11,505 bases of DNA from Cyanobacteria bacterium UBA11372 (lineage in GTDB: Bacteria; Cyanobacteriota; Cyanobacteriia; Cyanobacteriales; Aerosakkonemataceae). Where the stretch lies: positions 1-11,505 of the forward strand of contig DNGG01000176.1 of assembly GCA_003486675.1 (NCBI GenBank), written 5' to 3'. Under the pieces are notes generated by a model. It was not told the origin of the DNA. It saw only the letters and a program-made list of their open reading frames with translations, and made no database searches. Below are positions 1 to 5,061 of the stretch, piece after piece (position 1 is the stretch's first letter; every line of letters begins with the position of its first letter). Made by a program: the position numbers and the translations under genes.

Positions 1-25
1 AACAACCTCACAGAGTCGTTGCGTA

Positions 26-81
26 GGGACACGGCATCAGAGATATCAGAGACACAGATAACGTTAATCGTGCCGTGTCCC
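26..81. repeat. 11-bp perfect inverted repeat (hairpin)
   Basis: GGGACACGGCA at 26-36 is exactly complementary to TGCCGTGTCCC at 71-81, with a 34-base loop. It lies in sequence that replaced the rest of a truncated XRE gene (133-190), so it probably belongs to an inserted or recombined repeat that runs off the left edge of the window. Similar GGGACACGGCA-type palindromes seem to be dispersed in filamentous cyanobacteria, but that is recollection, not tested here. Confidence 0.6.
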
Positions 82-132
82 GGCTGATGATTATGGGTAA
101 TCGACCGGACATAATATCAGGGGGTTGCGATC

Positions 133-190
133 GCGTTAGATTTGCTCTTTCTCGCAGAGACTTCAAAGTAGGTTGCTCTTGCGACTTCAT
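133..190 (-). pseudogene. 5' fragment of an XRE-family regulator (third tandem copy)
   Basis: Reading leftwards from ATG at 190-188, the first 19 codons give MKSQEQPTLKSLRERANLT. This nearly matches the start of the intact XRE gene at 760-482 (MKSQEQPSLKSLREKANLT). The similarity stops abruptly at about 133, right at a HIP1 octamer, and unrelated sequence follows with no helix-turn-helix. The ATG overlaps the stop of the preceding XRE copy (ATGA), the same arrangement of a gene tail next to a gene start that is seen around 760. It is therefore the head of a duplicated gene whose body was lost or replaced, and I expect it to be non-functional. Confidence 0.75.
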
Positions 191-478
191 GGGTCATCTT
201 TAGGTTGCGATCGCTCTATTGGCACGTCGTCTATTAAACCTTCTACCTCTAGCCTGAGCGATTTTGCTAGGTCTTTCAAGGGAATGCCTAATTCTCGTGC
301 TAGTGCGATCGCATTGTCGAAACGCGGCACTTTTCGCCCTCCCTCCCATTCTGCGATCGTTCGATAACTCAGATTTATCCGTCGCCCTAAATCTTCCTGA
401 GACAGCTTCAAGCTTTCTCTAAGTTCTTTTAACGTCGGTTCTCGTTGATTTTGGCTTTCTAATATGCTTTTGAGTCAT
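187..478 (-). pseudogene. XRE-family HTH regulator, frameshifted at its start
   Basis: The long reading frame from about 474 down to 187 encodes a classic XRE helix-turn-helix: LKELRESLKLSQEDLGRR, then NLSYRTIAEWEGGRKVPRFD and ALARELGIPLKDLAKSLRL. It is closely related to the intact XRE gene at 2317-2045. Upstream of the TTG at 411-409 this frame has no ATG, GTG or TTG before a stop at 477-475. An ATG at 478-476, three bases after the preceding XRE gene's stop, is in another frame. Removing one A from the four-A run (plus-strand T468-471) joins that ATG to the HTH frame and gives a 96-aa protein, like its paralogues of 90-92 aa. Either the gene is frameshifted, the run is slippery, or a shorter protein starts at TTG 411 and lacks most of helix 1. 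Family assignment is sure; functionality is doubtful. Confidence 0.75.
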
Positions 479-481
479 TAG

Positions 482-760
482 TCATGGGTTAGCTTCGTCA
501 TCATCAGACTGGGATATCTCTTCCGGCGCATCGTTGAGTAAATCCCCTACATCTATCCCCATCGATTTTGCCAGGACTTTGAGCGACACTCCCAACTCGC
601 GGGCTAAAGCGACGGCGCGATCAAACCTAGGAATTGATTCTCCTCTCTCCCAATCACCGATAATCCGAATTCCTACATTCATGCGGCGACTTAACTCCGG
701 CTGCGTTAGATTGGCTTTTTCTCGCAGCGATTTCAAACTGGGTTGCTCTTGTGATTTCAT
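482..760 (-). CDS. XRE-family HTH transcriptional regulator (92 aa)
   Basis: A small DNA-binding protein of the XRE/Cro-CI type. The HTH spans roughly residues 8-65: LREKANLTQPELSRRMNV, the recognition-helix region GIRIIGDWERGESIPRFD, then ALARELGVSLKVLAKSMGI. The C-terminus (residues 70-92) is acidic (SDDDEANP). I chose ATG 760-758 because the paralogous fragment starts at the equivalent ATG. The 24 codons upstream in this frame overlap the tail of another XRE copy: the other frame there reads RSQPKDDL then stop, overlapping this ATG. The gene lies 64 bp after the vapC remnant and 3 bp before a second XRE copy, so it is probably cotranscribed with them. The target is unknown; autoregulation or antitoxin-like control is inference. 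Confidence 0.85.
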   Translation of the reverse strand: MKSQEQPSLKSLREKANLTQPELSRRMNVGIRIIGDWERGESIPRFDRAVALARELGVSLKVLAKSMGIDVGDLLNDAPEEISQSDDDEANP

Positions 761-824
761 AGATCGTCTTTGGGTTGCGATCGCACTCAAGTGCGATGCC
801 CCTTGCATTAAATGTTGTCTAATC

Positions 825-1656
825 TTAAACAATCAATAGATGAACAGGAATGTAAACTTGGAAACTTTGAAAGTCGTTGTCGGTTGTCAGGATGCTGTAG
901 CTTCGACGATGAGCAACCGCACAAATCAGAAAATCAGTATTTGAGCCTTGGATGCCATTGCTGCGGCAGGTGTTGAAAAACTCTGCAGCGAGTTCGTAGT
1001 CTTCAGGTATGAGTTGTAGATCCCGGAAGGCTCGAAGGTAATCCCGTAGGCGGGTAAACTGTTCTGAACTGCGAACTCCAGAAAGGATTTCTTGGCGAAT
1101 TGCACCTAGCAAAACAACTTGGTCATCAGTAATTAAATCCCGCAATCGTGTGACGGCAGGAGAAGAATCCGGTGGCATTCTCCGACGCAGAGCCAGCGAC
1201 CAAACAGAGCTAGATTAAATCGCCAGATTCTTTACTAAACTTACTTATAGTTACGCAACTTGAGTAAGTTATAAAGAAACCTATAGTTATTGATGGCGAT
1301 TCACTTTTGTGCTATATTCCTGAACAATGCCGAAAACCAAGGCTAAAAAAATTGTCTGGTTTGTAAACCACAGTCGATTCAGAACTAGCCAGCCTATAAA
1401 AAGGTCGAACGGGAAACCACGATTCGTTAAATTGGCCCAAAATAATGGATGAACAATGGCTAAAAGCTTCAAAAGTAAAACGCTCAAAAGCTTCATAGGG
1501 TGGGCTACACCCAAATATACGCCTGTGGACAAGAAGGAGCCGACTCCCTTGGTGGAAGCAGGAAGCAGACCCTCTAGAAACTACTTCTAGTTGAATGGTG
1601 AACTTTAGGTAAGTTTAGCCAAGTTCTGTATAGCAGGTATCAACAATGACACTCAT
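825..1656 (-). pseudogene. vapC: VapC PIN-domain toxin, interrupted by an insertion
   Basis: The toxin starts at ATG 1656-1654, overlapping the vapB stop by four bases, and reads MSVIVDTC before running into foreign sequence and a stop at 1617-1615. The frame resumes at about 1215 as SSVWSLALRRRMPPDSS and continues to the stop at 825-827. VDTC followed by SVWSLALRR is the normal start of a VapC PIN RNase. The downstream part holds the other expected acidic residues: Glu in IRQEILSG, Asp in SNTDFLICA and Asp in TTDNDF. The first catalytic Asp is stranded on the upstream piece. An internal start at ATG 1178 would give a 117-aa protein lacking that Asp. PIN toxins need the full acidic set for metal binding and RNA cleavage, so the toxin is very probably dead. 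Confidence 0.8.
1224..1628. mobile_element. ~405-bp insertion in vapC with ~28-bp terminal inverted repeats
   Basis: The plus-strand end at 1224-1252 and the inverted complement of 1601-1628 align over about 28 bases with one gap and five mismatches. The core CTAAACTTAC is identical in both. The element sits inside vapC between the VDTC and SVWSLALRR codons. The exact ends and target duplication could not be fixed by eye, because a few extra bases lie between the repeats and recognisable vapC codons. Inside are a small hairpin (CTAGAA 1574-1579 / TTCTAG 1585-1590) and a plus-strand reading frame 1519-1590, TPVDKKEPTPLVEAG onward, faintly like TnpB C-terminal tails. No complete transposase is present, so this is a MITE or decayed insertion sequence. 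Its internal open frames are not convincing genes. Confidence 0.65.
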
Positions 1657-1853
1657 GTTTGCTGACGTTGCCGTTTGTAGTCGTAGTCTTCGTCGTAATC
1701 GATAGTACCAAAGAGGTCTAACACTTTGAGCCGCTTGCGACGCTGGATATATTCGCGCAGTGCAGTTTCGACCAAGGCATCCACGGTTGTCTGGTCATCA
1801 AGTGCCAGTGCCTCTTGCAGCAAGGCTTCGTTGATGTTGAGCGGTGTAGCCAC
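1653..1853 (-). CDS. vapB: VapB-type antitoxin (66 aa)
   Basis: The antitoxin of a type II VapBC pair: it binds and neutralises the cognate PIN toxin and normally represses its own operon. The sequence follows the cyanobacterial VapB pattern. An N-terminal strand-helix-helix DNA-binding part (residues 1-40: NINEALLQEALAL, then VDALVETALREYIQRRKRLK) precedes the toxin-binding tail (LFGTIDYDEDYDYKRQRQ). I place the start at GTG 1853-1851, which gives MATPLNINEALL and the usual family length; a TTG at 1886 would add 11 unconserved residues. The stop overlaps the vapC start by four bases (ATGA). The protein looks intact although its toxin is disrupted, so it may be an orphan antitoxin. Confidence 0.85.
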   Translation of the reverse strand: MATPLNINEALLQEALALDDQTTVDALVETALREYIQRRKRLKVLDLFGTIDYDEDYDYKRQRQQT

Positions 1854-1917
1854 GATTGATTCTGACCCAACGACTGACTCAATCAATGTTATCGCACTCC
1901 ATAACTCACACCAAAAA

Positions 1918-2001
1918 GCGATCGCCTTCCTTCAATCAAAAACAGCGATCGCACTGGGCAATAATCTAGACGCGATCGCATATATAGGGGCGTGCGATCG
2001 C
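1918..2001. repeat. HIP1 cluster including a HIP1-closed hairpin
   Basis: Four exact GCGATCGC octamers occur within 84 bp, at 1918-1925, 1945-1952, 1972-1979 and 1994-2001. The last two form a perfect 9-bp stem (GCGATCGCA 1972-1980 / TGCGATCGC 1993-2001) around a 12-base loop. This hairpin unit, with the conserved ATATATAGG-like loop, recurs at 2717-2746 and in altered form at 6496-6525. The cluster fills the gap between the XRE gene at 2317-2045 and vapB (1853). Confidence 0.75.
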
Positions 2002-2044
2002 ACACACGCCGACTGGGTAAAGTGCAATCGCCCCAAGGAGATTT

Positions 2045-2317
2045 TCAATCTTTTTCTGTGTCGCCTCGCGTTGGCGCGTCATCAGGAATACCCTCAATCT
2101 CTAGTCGCATCGCTAGTGCAAGGGTTTTCAAAGACACCCCCAACGCACGCGCCAATGCGAGTGCGTTATCAAATCGCGGTACTTTCTTCCCTCCTTCCCA
2201 TTCACCAATAGTCCGAAAACTCAGATTCAGTCTTCGTGCCAACTCCTCTTGAGAGATGTCTAGGTTGTTCCGGAGGTTTTTCAAAGTTAACTCTTTTTCT
2301 GTCGGATCTGCGCTCAT
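2045..2317 (-). CDS. XRE-family HTH transcriptional regulator (90 aa)
   Basis: A small DNA-binding regulator. The HTH occupies about residues 11-75: LKNLRNNLDISQEELARRL, NLSFRTIGEWEGGKKVPRFD and ALARALGVSLKTLALAMRL. A short charged tail (DDAPTRGDTEKD) follows. It is most similar to the frameshifted XRE at 478-187, with an almost identical recognition region (EWEGG.KVPRFDNA). The start is ATG 2317-2315; candidate minus-strand promoter elements lie just upstream. Three palindromic ACACTAWAGT-type sites (2321-2374) cover that promoter and the promoter of the divergent gene at 2517, which suggests autorepression and control of the neighbour. It may also head the vapBC-XRE transcription unit, although a HIP1-rich gap of 191 bp separates it from vapB. 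Confidence 0.87.
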   Translation of the reverse strand: MSADPTEKELTLKNLRNNLDISQEELARRLNLSFRTIGEWEGGKKVPRFDNALALARALGVSLKTLALAMRLEIEGIPDDAPTRGDTEKD

Positions 2318-2320
2318 TTA

Positions 2321-2374
2321 ACACTAAAGTATTCACACTATAGTTGACATAGCCAGCGTCTTACACTAAAGTGT
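2321..2374. promoter_or_regulatory. Divergent promoter region with three operator-like palindromes
   Basis: Three related sites are present: ACACTAAAGTAT (2321-2332), ACACTATAGTTG (2335-2346) and ACACTAAAGTGT (2363-2374). The third is a perfect 5-bp inverted repeat around AA. Start-to-start spacings are 14 and 28 bp, so the outer pair is 42 bp apart, about four helical turns. On the plus strand TTGACA (2344-2349), a 17-bp spacer and TAAAGT (2367-2372) form a candidate promoter for the gene at 2517. On the minus strand TATAGT (2342-2337) is a candidate -10 for the XRE gene. The sites overlap both, as expected for XRE autoregulation. The binding protein is inferred. Confidence 0.6.
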
Positions 2375-2392
2375 GAGTAGATAGACACAAGA

Positions 2393-2483
2393 AAGGGCAG
2401 ACAATCCGGATCGTCTTTGGGGACGCAACCAGTCGCGCCTGCCCTTGGTGGTGAAGGGCGATCGTATGGGAGAGCGATCGCCC
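2393..2483 (+). other. Two hairpins in the 5' leader of the 64-aa gene
   Basis: AAGGGCAG (2393-2400) pairs with CTGCCCTT (2439-2446). Immediately after, GGGCGATCG (2456-2464) pairs perfectly with CGATCGCCC (2475-2483) around a 10-base loop. If the promoter at 2344-2372 is used, both hairpins lie in the transcript leader, upstream of the ribosome-binding site AGGAT at 2506-2510. They could affect translation or stability, or could simply be repeat sequence containing HIP1; no T-tract follows. Confidence 0.5.
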
Positions 2484-2516
2484 CAACTAAACACAACTAA
2501 TTACCAGGATAGAACC

Positions 2517-2711
2517 ATGACCGACATTCACAACAGCGCTCAAAGAGCGCGGCTTTTCCCGTGGGCAATTATCCGCCAATTTCCTAACTTGCAGCGCATT
2601 ACCGTCGCCCGACTCCGCAATCGCAGCGATGCCGAAGGGCATTTGATTGCCTTGCGGCGATTGATTCCCCAGGCTGAGTTTGCGATCGCGTTCGACTTAA
2701 CCGGGGAATAA
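2517..2711 (+). CDS. Small conserved cyanobacterial protein (64 aa), function unknown
   Basis: The start is ATG 2517, with AGGAT six bases upstream; the frame stays open to 2445 but upstream codons look like leader sequence. The product is basic in the middle and reads RLFPWAIIRQFPNLQRITVAR, RNRSDAEGHLIALRRL and FAIAFDLTGE in order. It has no signal peptide or membrane segment. I recognise the pattern of a short aromatic/proline start, an ARxRxRSDAEGHL core and a terminal hydrophobic FD strand from small uncharacterised cyanobacterial proteins, but no function is known to me. It diverges from an XRE gene across a shared operator region, so it may be an XRE target. Its stop codon lies inside the left part of a dispersed composite repeat (2695-2830). 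Confidence 0.65.
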   Translation: MTDIHNSAQRARLFPWAIIRQFPNLQRITVARLRNRSDAEGHLIALRRLIPQAEFAIAFDLTGE

Positions 2712-2830
2712 TGTAGGCGCGATCTCATATATAGGCGCGTGCGATCGCTTCGCTCAGACGGGCAAGATGACCATCCCACAAAGCCCAAAAAATTCTTGTG
2801 GGGTGGGCATCCTGCCTGCCCTTGAGGTTG
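2695..2830. repeat. Composite palindromic repeat, copy 1
   Basis: This block corresponds in order to 6474-6640. Both copies have a GGGGRATAATGTAG-like start, then a HIP1-closed hairpin (here GCGATCTCA 2717-2725 / TGCGATCGC 2738-2746, one mismatch), then CAGACGGGC, then a larger imperfect hairpin with arms 2760-2781 and 2796-2821. The interval from CACAAAGCCC through TTGTGGGGTGGGCATC is identical in the two copies over about 35 bases. The structure suggests a non-coding dispersed element of the cyanobacterial MITE/REP kind. Confidence 0.7.
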
Positions 2831-2853
2831 TTTTCTGGAGAGATCTGGTAGTT

Positions 2854-2882
2854 ATCAGGGGGTTGCGATCGCGATCGCGATC
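2854..2882. repeat. Shared 20-bp repeat running into triple overlapping HIP1
   Basis: The 20 bases at 2854-2873 (ATCAGGGGGTTGCGATCGCG) recur exactly, in the same orientation, at 116-135, where they form the breakpoint of the truncated XRE fragment. Here the sequence continues as three consecutive GCGATC units (2865-2882), ending three bases before the amylase stop codon on the other strand. Confidence 0.65.
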
Positions 2883-2885
2883 CGC

Positions 2886-4229
2886 CTAAACCTGCGGTGC
2901 ATAGATCGCATACCCGCGAGGTGGTGCCCAAAATTGAGCGCGACCATCAGCATAGGCACGTTGGTCATTAGGCGTATCCACTTGCTGACGGCTCCACCAA
3001 GCCACAGGCTTAAATTCTACATTATGCCATTGGGTTGATACCCATGCTCCATTCCAGCGATCGCCTCTATTATTGAGAACGAAAACTAACCCAGGTTTAC
3101 CATCCCCGCCAGTCCGTTGCATGATATATAAATTGTCATCTACCCACAGAATATTTGTAGAACCTGCGGCAAGAGTTTCGTGAACTTTGACCAATGCAGT
3201 AATTCCATTGGGTGTTCCTTCTTTGGCTAAACCCCAATTGTAGTAATCTTGCCAATAAACACAGGGATAACCTTCATGGGTGAGAATGAAGCCGTAAGCC
3301 AAAAGTTTATCATTGATAATTGGGGAGGTATCTCCACCTCTAAAATCATGGTTATCAACAAAAGTGACCGCGCTAAAGGGCTGGTCTTTAAATACAGTTC
3401 CATCGGTCGCTAATTGTCTCAGGCTAAATCCAAATTTATCGCAGAGATCTTTTAACTTATATCTCAGAGGGAAGTCGAAGGCATCAACTGGATTGTCGTT
3501 CCATTCATTTACCTCTTTAAGCCAGTCGTTGATTTCGCGATCGCTTGACCAGTTTTCCGCAACGCCATAGGGCTTAAACGGCTGACCGTTTTTGGTATAT
3601 CTTCCCTCTTGGATTGCCTTAGTCACCCAAGTACCGTAACCTTTAACAAAGTCATACCGAAACCCATCAAAGCCAATTTCTTCAAGTAGCCATTTGGCTA
3701 AATTAAATATCTCTATATAGACGTATGGATTACGATGGCAGAGGTCTGGCATATCTCCAAAGGTTGCACCATCCCAGGTTTCATAAGAACTGGGGTGAAA
3801 ACATTTCCAATCGCGCAGAAATTTGCCACTTTTTACCTTATTAAACTCTGTCCATCTAGACTTTCCGTCTATTGGATTAACTTCTTGCTCATCAGCACCA
3901 TTATTGTGATTGATGACCATATCAGCGATCGCGGTTAGATTATGCGAGTGAGCCAAATTAATCAGATCGAGTAGAGCTTGCTTTGACCCAAACCATGTTT
4001 CGACGCGACCTTTTTGGTCGTACTCACCCAGATCGTAATAATCGTAAGGATCGTATCCCATCGATGGGCCATTAATATTTCCTGGTTTGTGTACAGGCGG
4101 AAGCCATAAGGATGAAAAACCTGCTGCAGCGAGGGAAGGAATTTTTTCCTGAATGTAGTTCCACCAAGCAAATTCTTTATTATCCACTTTGGGACAATCC
4201 CAGTAGAAAGCTTGCATCATTACACCCAT
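2886..4229 (-). CDS. Cytoplasmic alpha-amylase, GH13 family (447 aa)
   Basis: Hydrolyses internal alpha-1,4 bonds in starch or glycogen-type glucans. All GH13 signatures are present: region I ADMVINHN (102-109), region II GFDGFRYDF with the nucleophile D193, region III GVAENWS with acid/base E225, and region IV FVDNHD with D295. An Asp/Gly-rich B-domain insertion lies between regions I and II. The C-terminal all-beta domain (about 365-447) ends in the typical WAPPRGYAIYAP. It starts MGVMMQAFYWD, so there is no signal peptide and the enzyme should act in the cytoplasm on stored glycogen. The start ATG 4229 is preceded by AAGAGGA (4243-4237), a good ribosome-binding site. It lies 147 bp downstream of, and on the same strand as, the phospholipase-like gene. 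The frame is intact throughout; exact subfamily and product profile cannot be told by eye. Confidence 0.95.
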   Translation of the reverse strand: MGVMMQAFYWDCPKVDNKEFAWWNYIQEKIPSLAAAGFSSLWLPPVHKPGNINGPSMGYDPYDYYDLGEYDQKGRVETWFGSKQALLDLINLAHSHNLTAIADMVINHNNGADEQEVNPIDGKSRWTEFNKVKSGKFLRDWKCFHPSSYETWDGATFGDMPDLCHRNPYVYIEIFNLAKWLLEEIGFDGFRYDFVKGYGTWVTKAIQEGRYTKNGQPFKPYGVAENWSSDREINDWLKEVNEWNDNPVDAFDFPLRYKLKDLCDKFGFSLRQLATDGTVFKDQPFSAVTFVDNHDFRGGDTSPIINDKLLAYGFILTHEGYPCVYWQDYYNWGLAKEGTPNGITALVKVHETLAAGSTNILWVDDNLYIMQRTGGDGKPGLVFVLNNRGDRWNGAWVSTQWHNVEFKPVAWWSRQQVDTPNDQRAYADGRAQFWAPPRGYAIYAPQV

Positions 4230-4376
4230 GTTTATTTCCTCTTAAAATGCGTTCAATAAAGCCTAATTGTTGCGACTCTTTAATTGTATCGGAAAATTAC
4301 CTGAGATGCTCTGTTTTTCAAGAATTGATGGTGCCGTACACCGCTGATAACGCACCCTACAAGAGCGGCGATCGCA

Positions 4377-5054
4377 TTAGCTAAACGATTTAACCGCAGA
4401 GTTTAGTGTCCACATCGTTAAGTAACATGTACGTCCCTGACGGTTGCTTAACAATCTGCGCTCAGATCTACTAGCTGTCAACCAAAACTTGGAAAAAGAG
4501 TCACGGTCATTATAGTTTGGAGCGTCAGCATGAGTCCAGTCTTGGCTGAAGGCATAATACTGCCAAGGCTGTGAATAGCCTGGATCTTGTCGATTGATAT
4601 CATCGAATTTAGGTTTCCAATTGGCAAGAGCCAAAAATTCAAAATTGTCAAATTCCGTCAGGTTTCCCTGATGATAAACCTTGTTCGCGTGAGCTGGAAC
4701 TCCCATGTCTTGAATCATGTGGAGCATTACACCTAAAAGAAAGTATGCTTGCTGCTTTCGACCTTGACGATAAGCCGTCAAACTGTCCTGCCACCAACCC
4801 TGGATGTCATTGCAGCCTTCATTGGTTCCCTGGTGTTGTAATCGCTTAGCCTCAAGATCTATTCCGTACTTTGTTCCTGAAACTGGTAGCTCATGTAGTT
4901 CTGCATTTGCTCCTTCAATAATCACATTCCGAAATTGCTGCAATTGTGGATACTGATCTTGAATTTGATCGATTGCCCATTCTGTCAGGTAACTGTGAGT
5001 TGGATGCCTAGTCACTATTAGCGAAGCAGACTTAAAAACCTGGGGATTAGCCAA
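4377..5054 (-). CDS. Zinc-dependent phospholipase C-like protein, N-terminus lost
   Basis: The core matches the bacterial zinc-dependent phospholipase C fold. THSYLTEWAID (19-29) resembles the PLC helix that carries an N-terminal zinc ligand, and LGVMLHMIQDMGVPAHAN contains the signature H112-x3-D116-x3-P-x-H122-x-N. Substrate is unknown; the phosphodiesterase role is inferred from the fold. The only start in frame is TTG 5054-5052, after a stop 12 bases upstream, or GTG at about 5015. Codons from about 5002 to 5054 are antisense to conserved CHASE2 codons, so they are probably not original gene sequence. PLC family members normally have a signal peptide and an N-terminal Trp ligand before this point; neither is here. 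I take it as 5'-truncated and doubtful as an active exported enzyme. The C-terminus (LLSNRQGRTC to the end) looks complete. Confidence 0.7.
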   Translation of the reverse strand: MANPQVFKSASLIVTRHPTHSYLTEWAIDQIQDQYPQLQQFRNVIIEGANAELHELPVSGTKYGIDLEAKRLQHQGTNEGCNDIQGWWQDSLTAYRQGRKQQAYFLLGVMLHMIQDMGVPAHANKVYHQGNLTEFDNFEFLALANWKPKFDDINRQDPGYSQPWQYYAFSQDWTHADAPNYNDRDSFSKFWLTASRSERRLLSNRQGRTCYLTMWTLNSAVKSFS

Positions 5055-5061
5055 CGAACCG

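Larger units (their letters stand above)
133..784. repeat. 570-bp tandem XRE module: 82-bp block repeated
   Basis: The blocks 133-214 and 703-784 align without gaps, with about 12 mismatches by eye, at an offset of exactly 570 bp. Each block contains the tail of one XRE gene (RSQPKDDP/L then stop), an ATGA overlap, and the first ~19 codons of the next XRE gene. The array therefore reads as tail, gene A, gene B, head of A: the footprint of tandem duplication of a two-gene unit followed by loss at both ends. Confidence 0.75.

Noticed and set aside
761..832. 24-codon N-terminal extension of the intact XRE gene
   Set aside because: The bases are a duplicated tail of another XRE gene read in a different frame, and the paralogous fragment starts at the equivalent of ATG 760.
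1287..1532. Minus-strand 81-aa hydrophobic frame inside the vapC insertion
   Set aside because: It starts at a non-ATG codon, has no recognisable family motifs and lies wholly within the inverted-repeat-bounded element; low-complexity direct repeats (AAAAGCTTCA twice) make it look like chance.
1519..1590. Possible TnpB transposase C-terminal remnant on the plus strand
   Set aside because: Only 23 codons, resembling poorly conserved TnpB tails; no zinc-finger or RuvC motif is present, so it is not called as a gene.
1918..2001. CRISPR-like array
   Set aside because: The repeated unit is the 8-bp HIP1 octamer at irregular spacing, with no 25-40-bp repeats or uniform spacers.
2393..2446. Possible tRNA or riboswitch
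   Set aside because: Only one 8-bp stem with a long loop; no cloverleaf, no T-arm GTTCRANYC and no known aptamer pattern.
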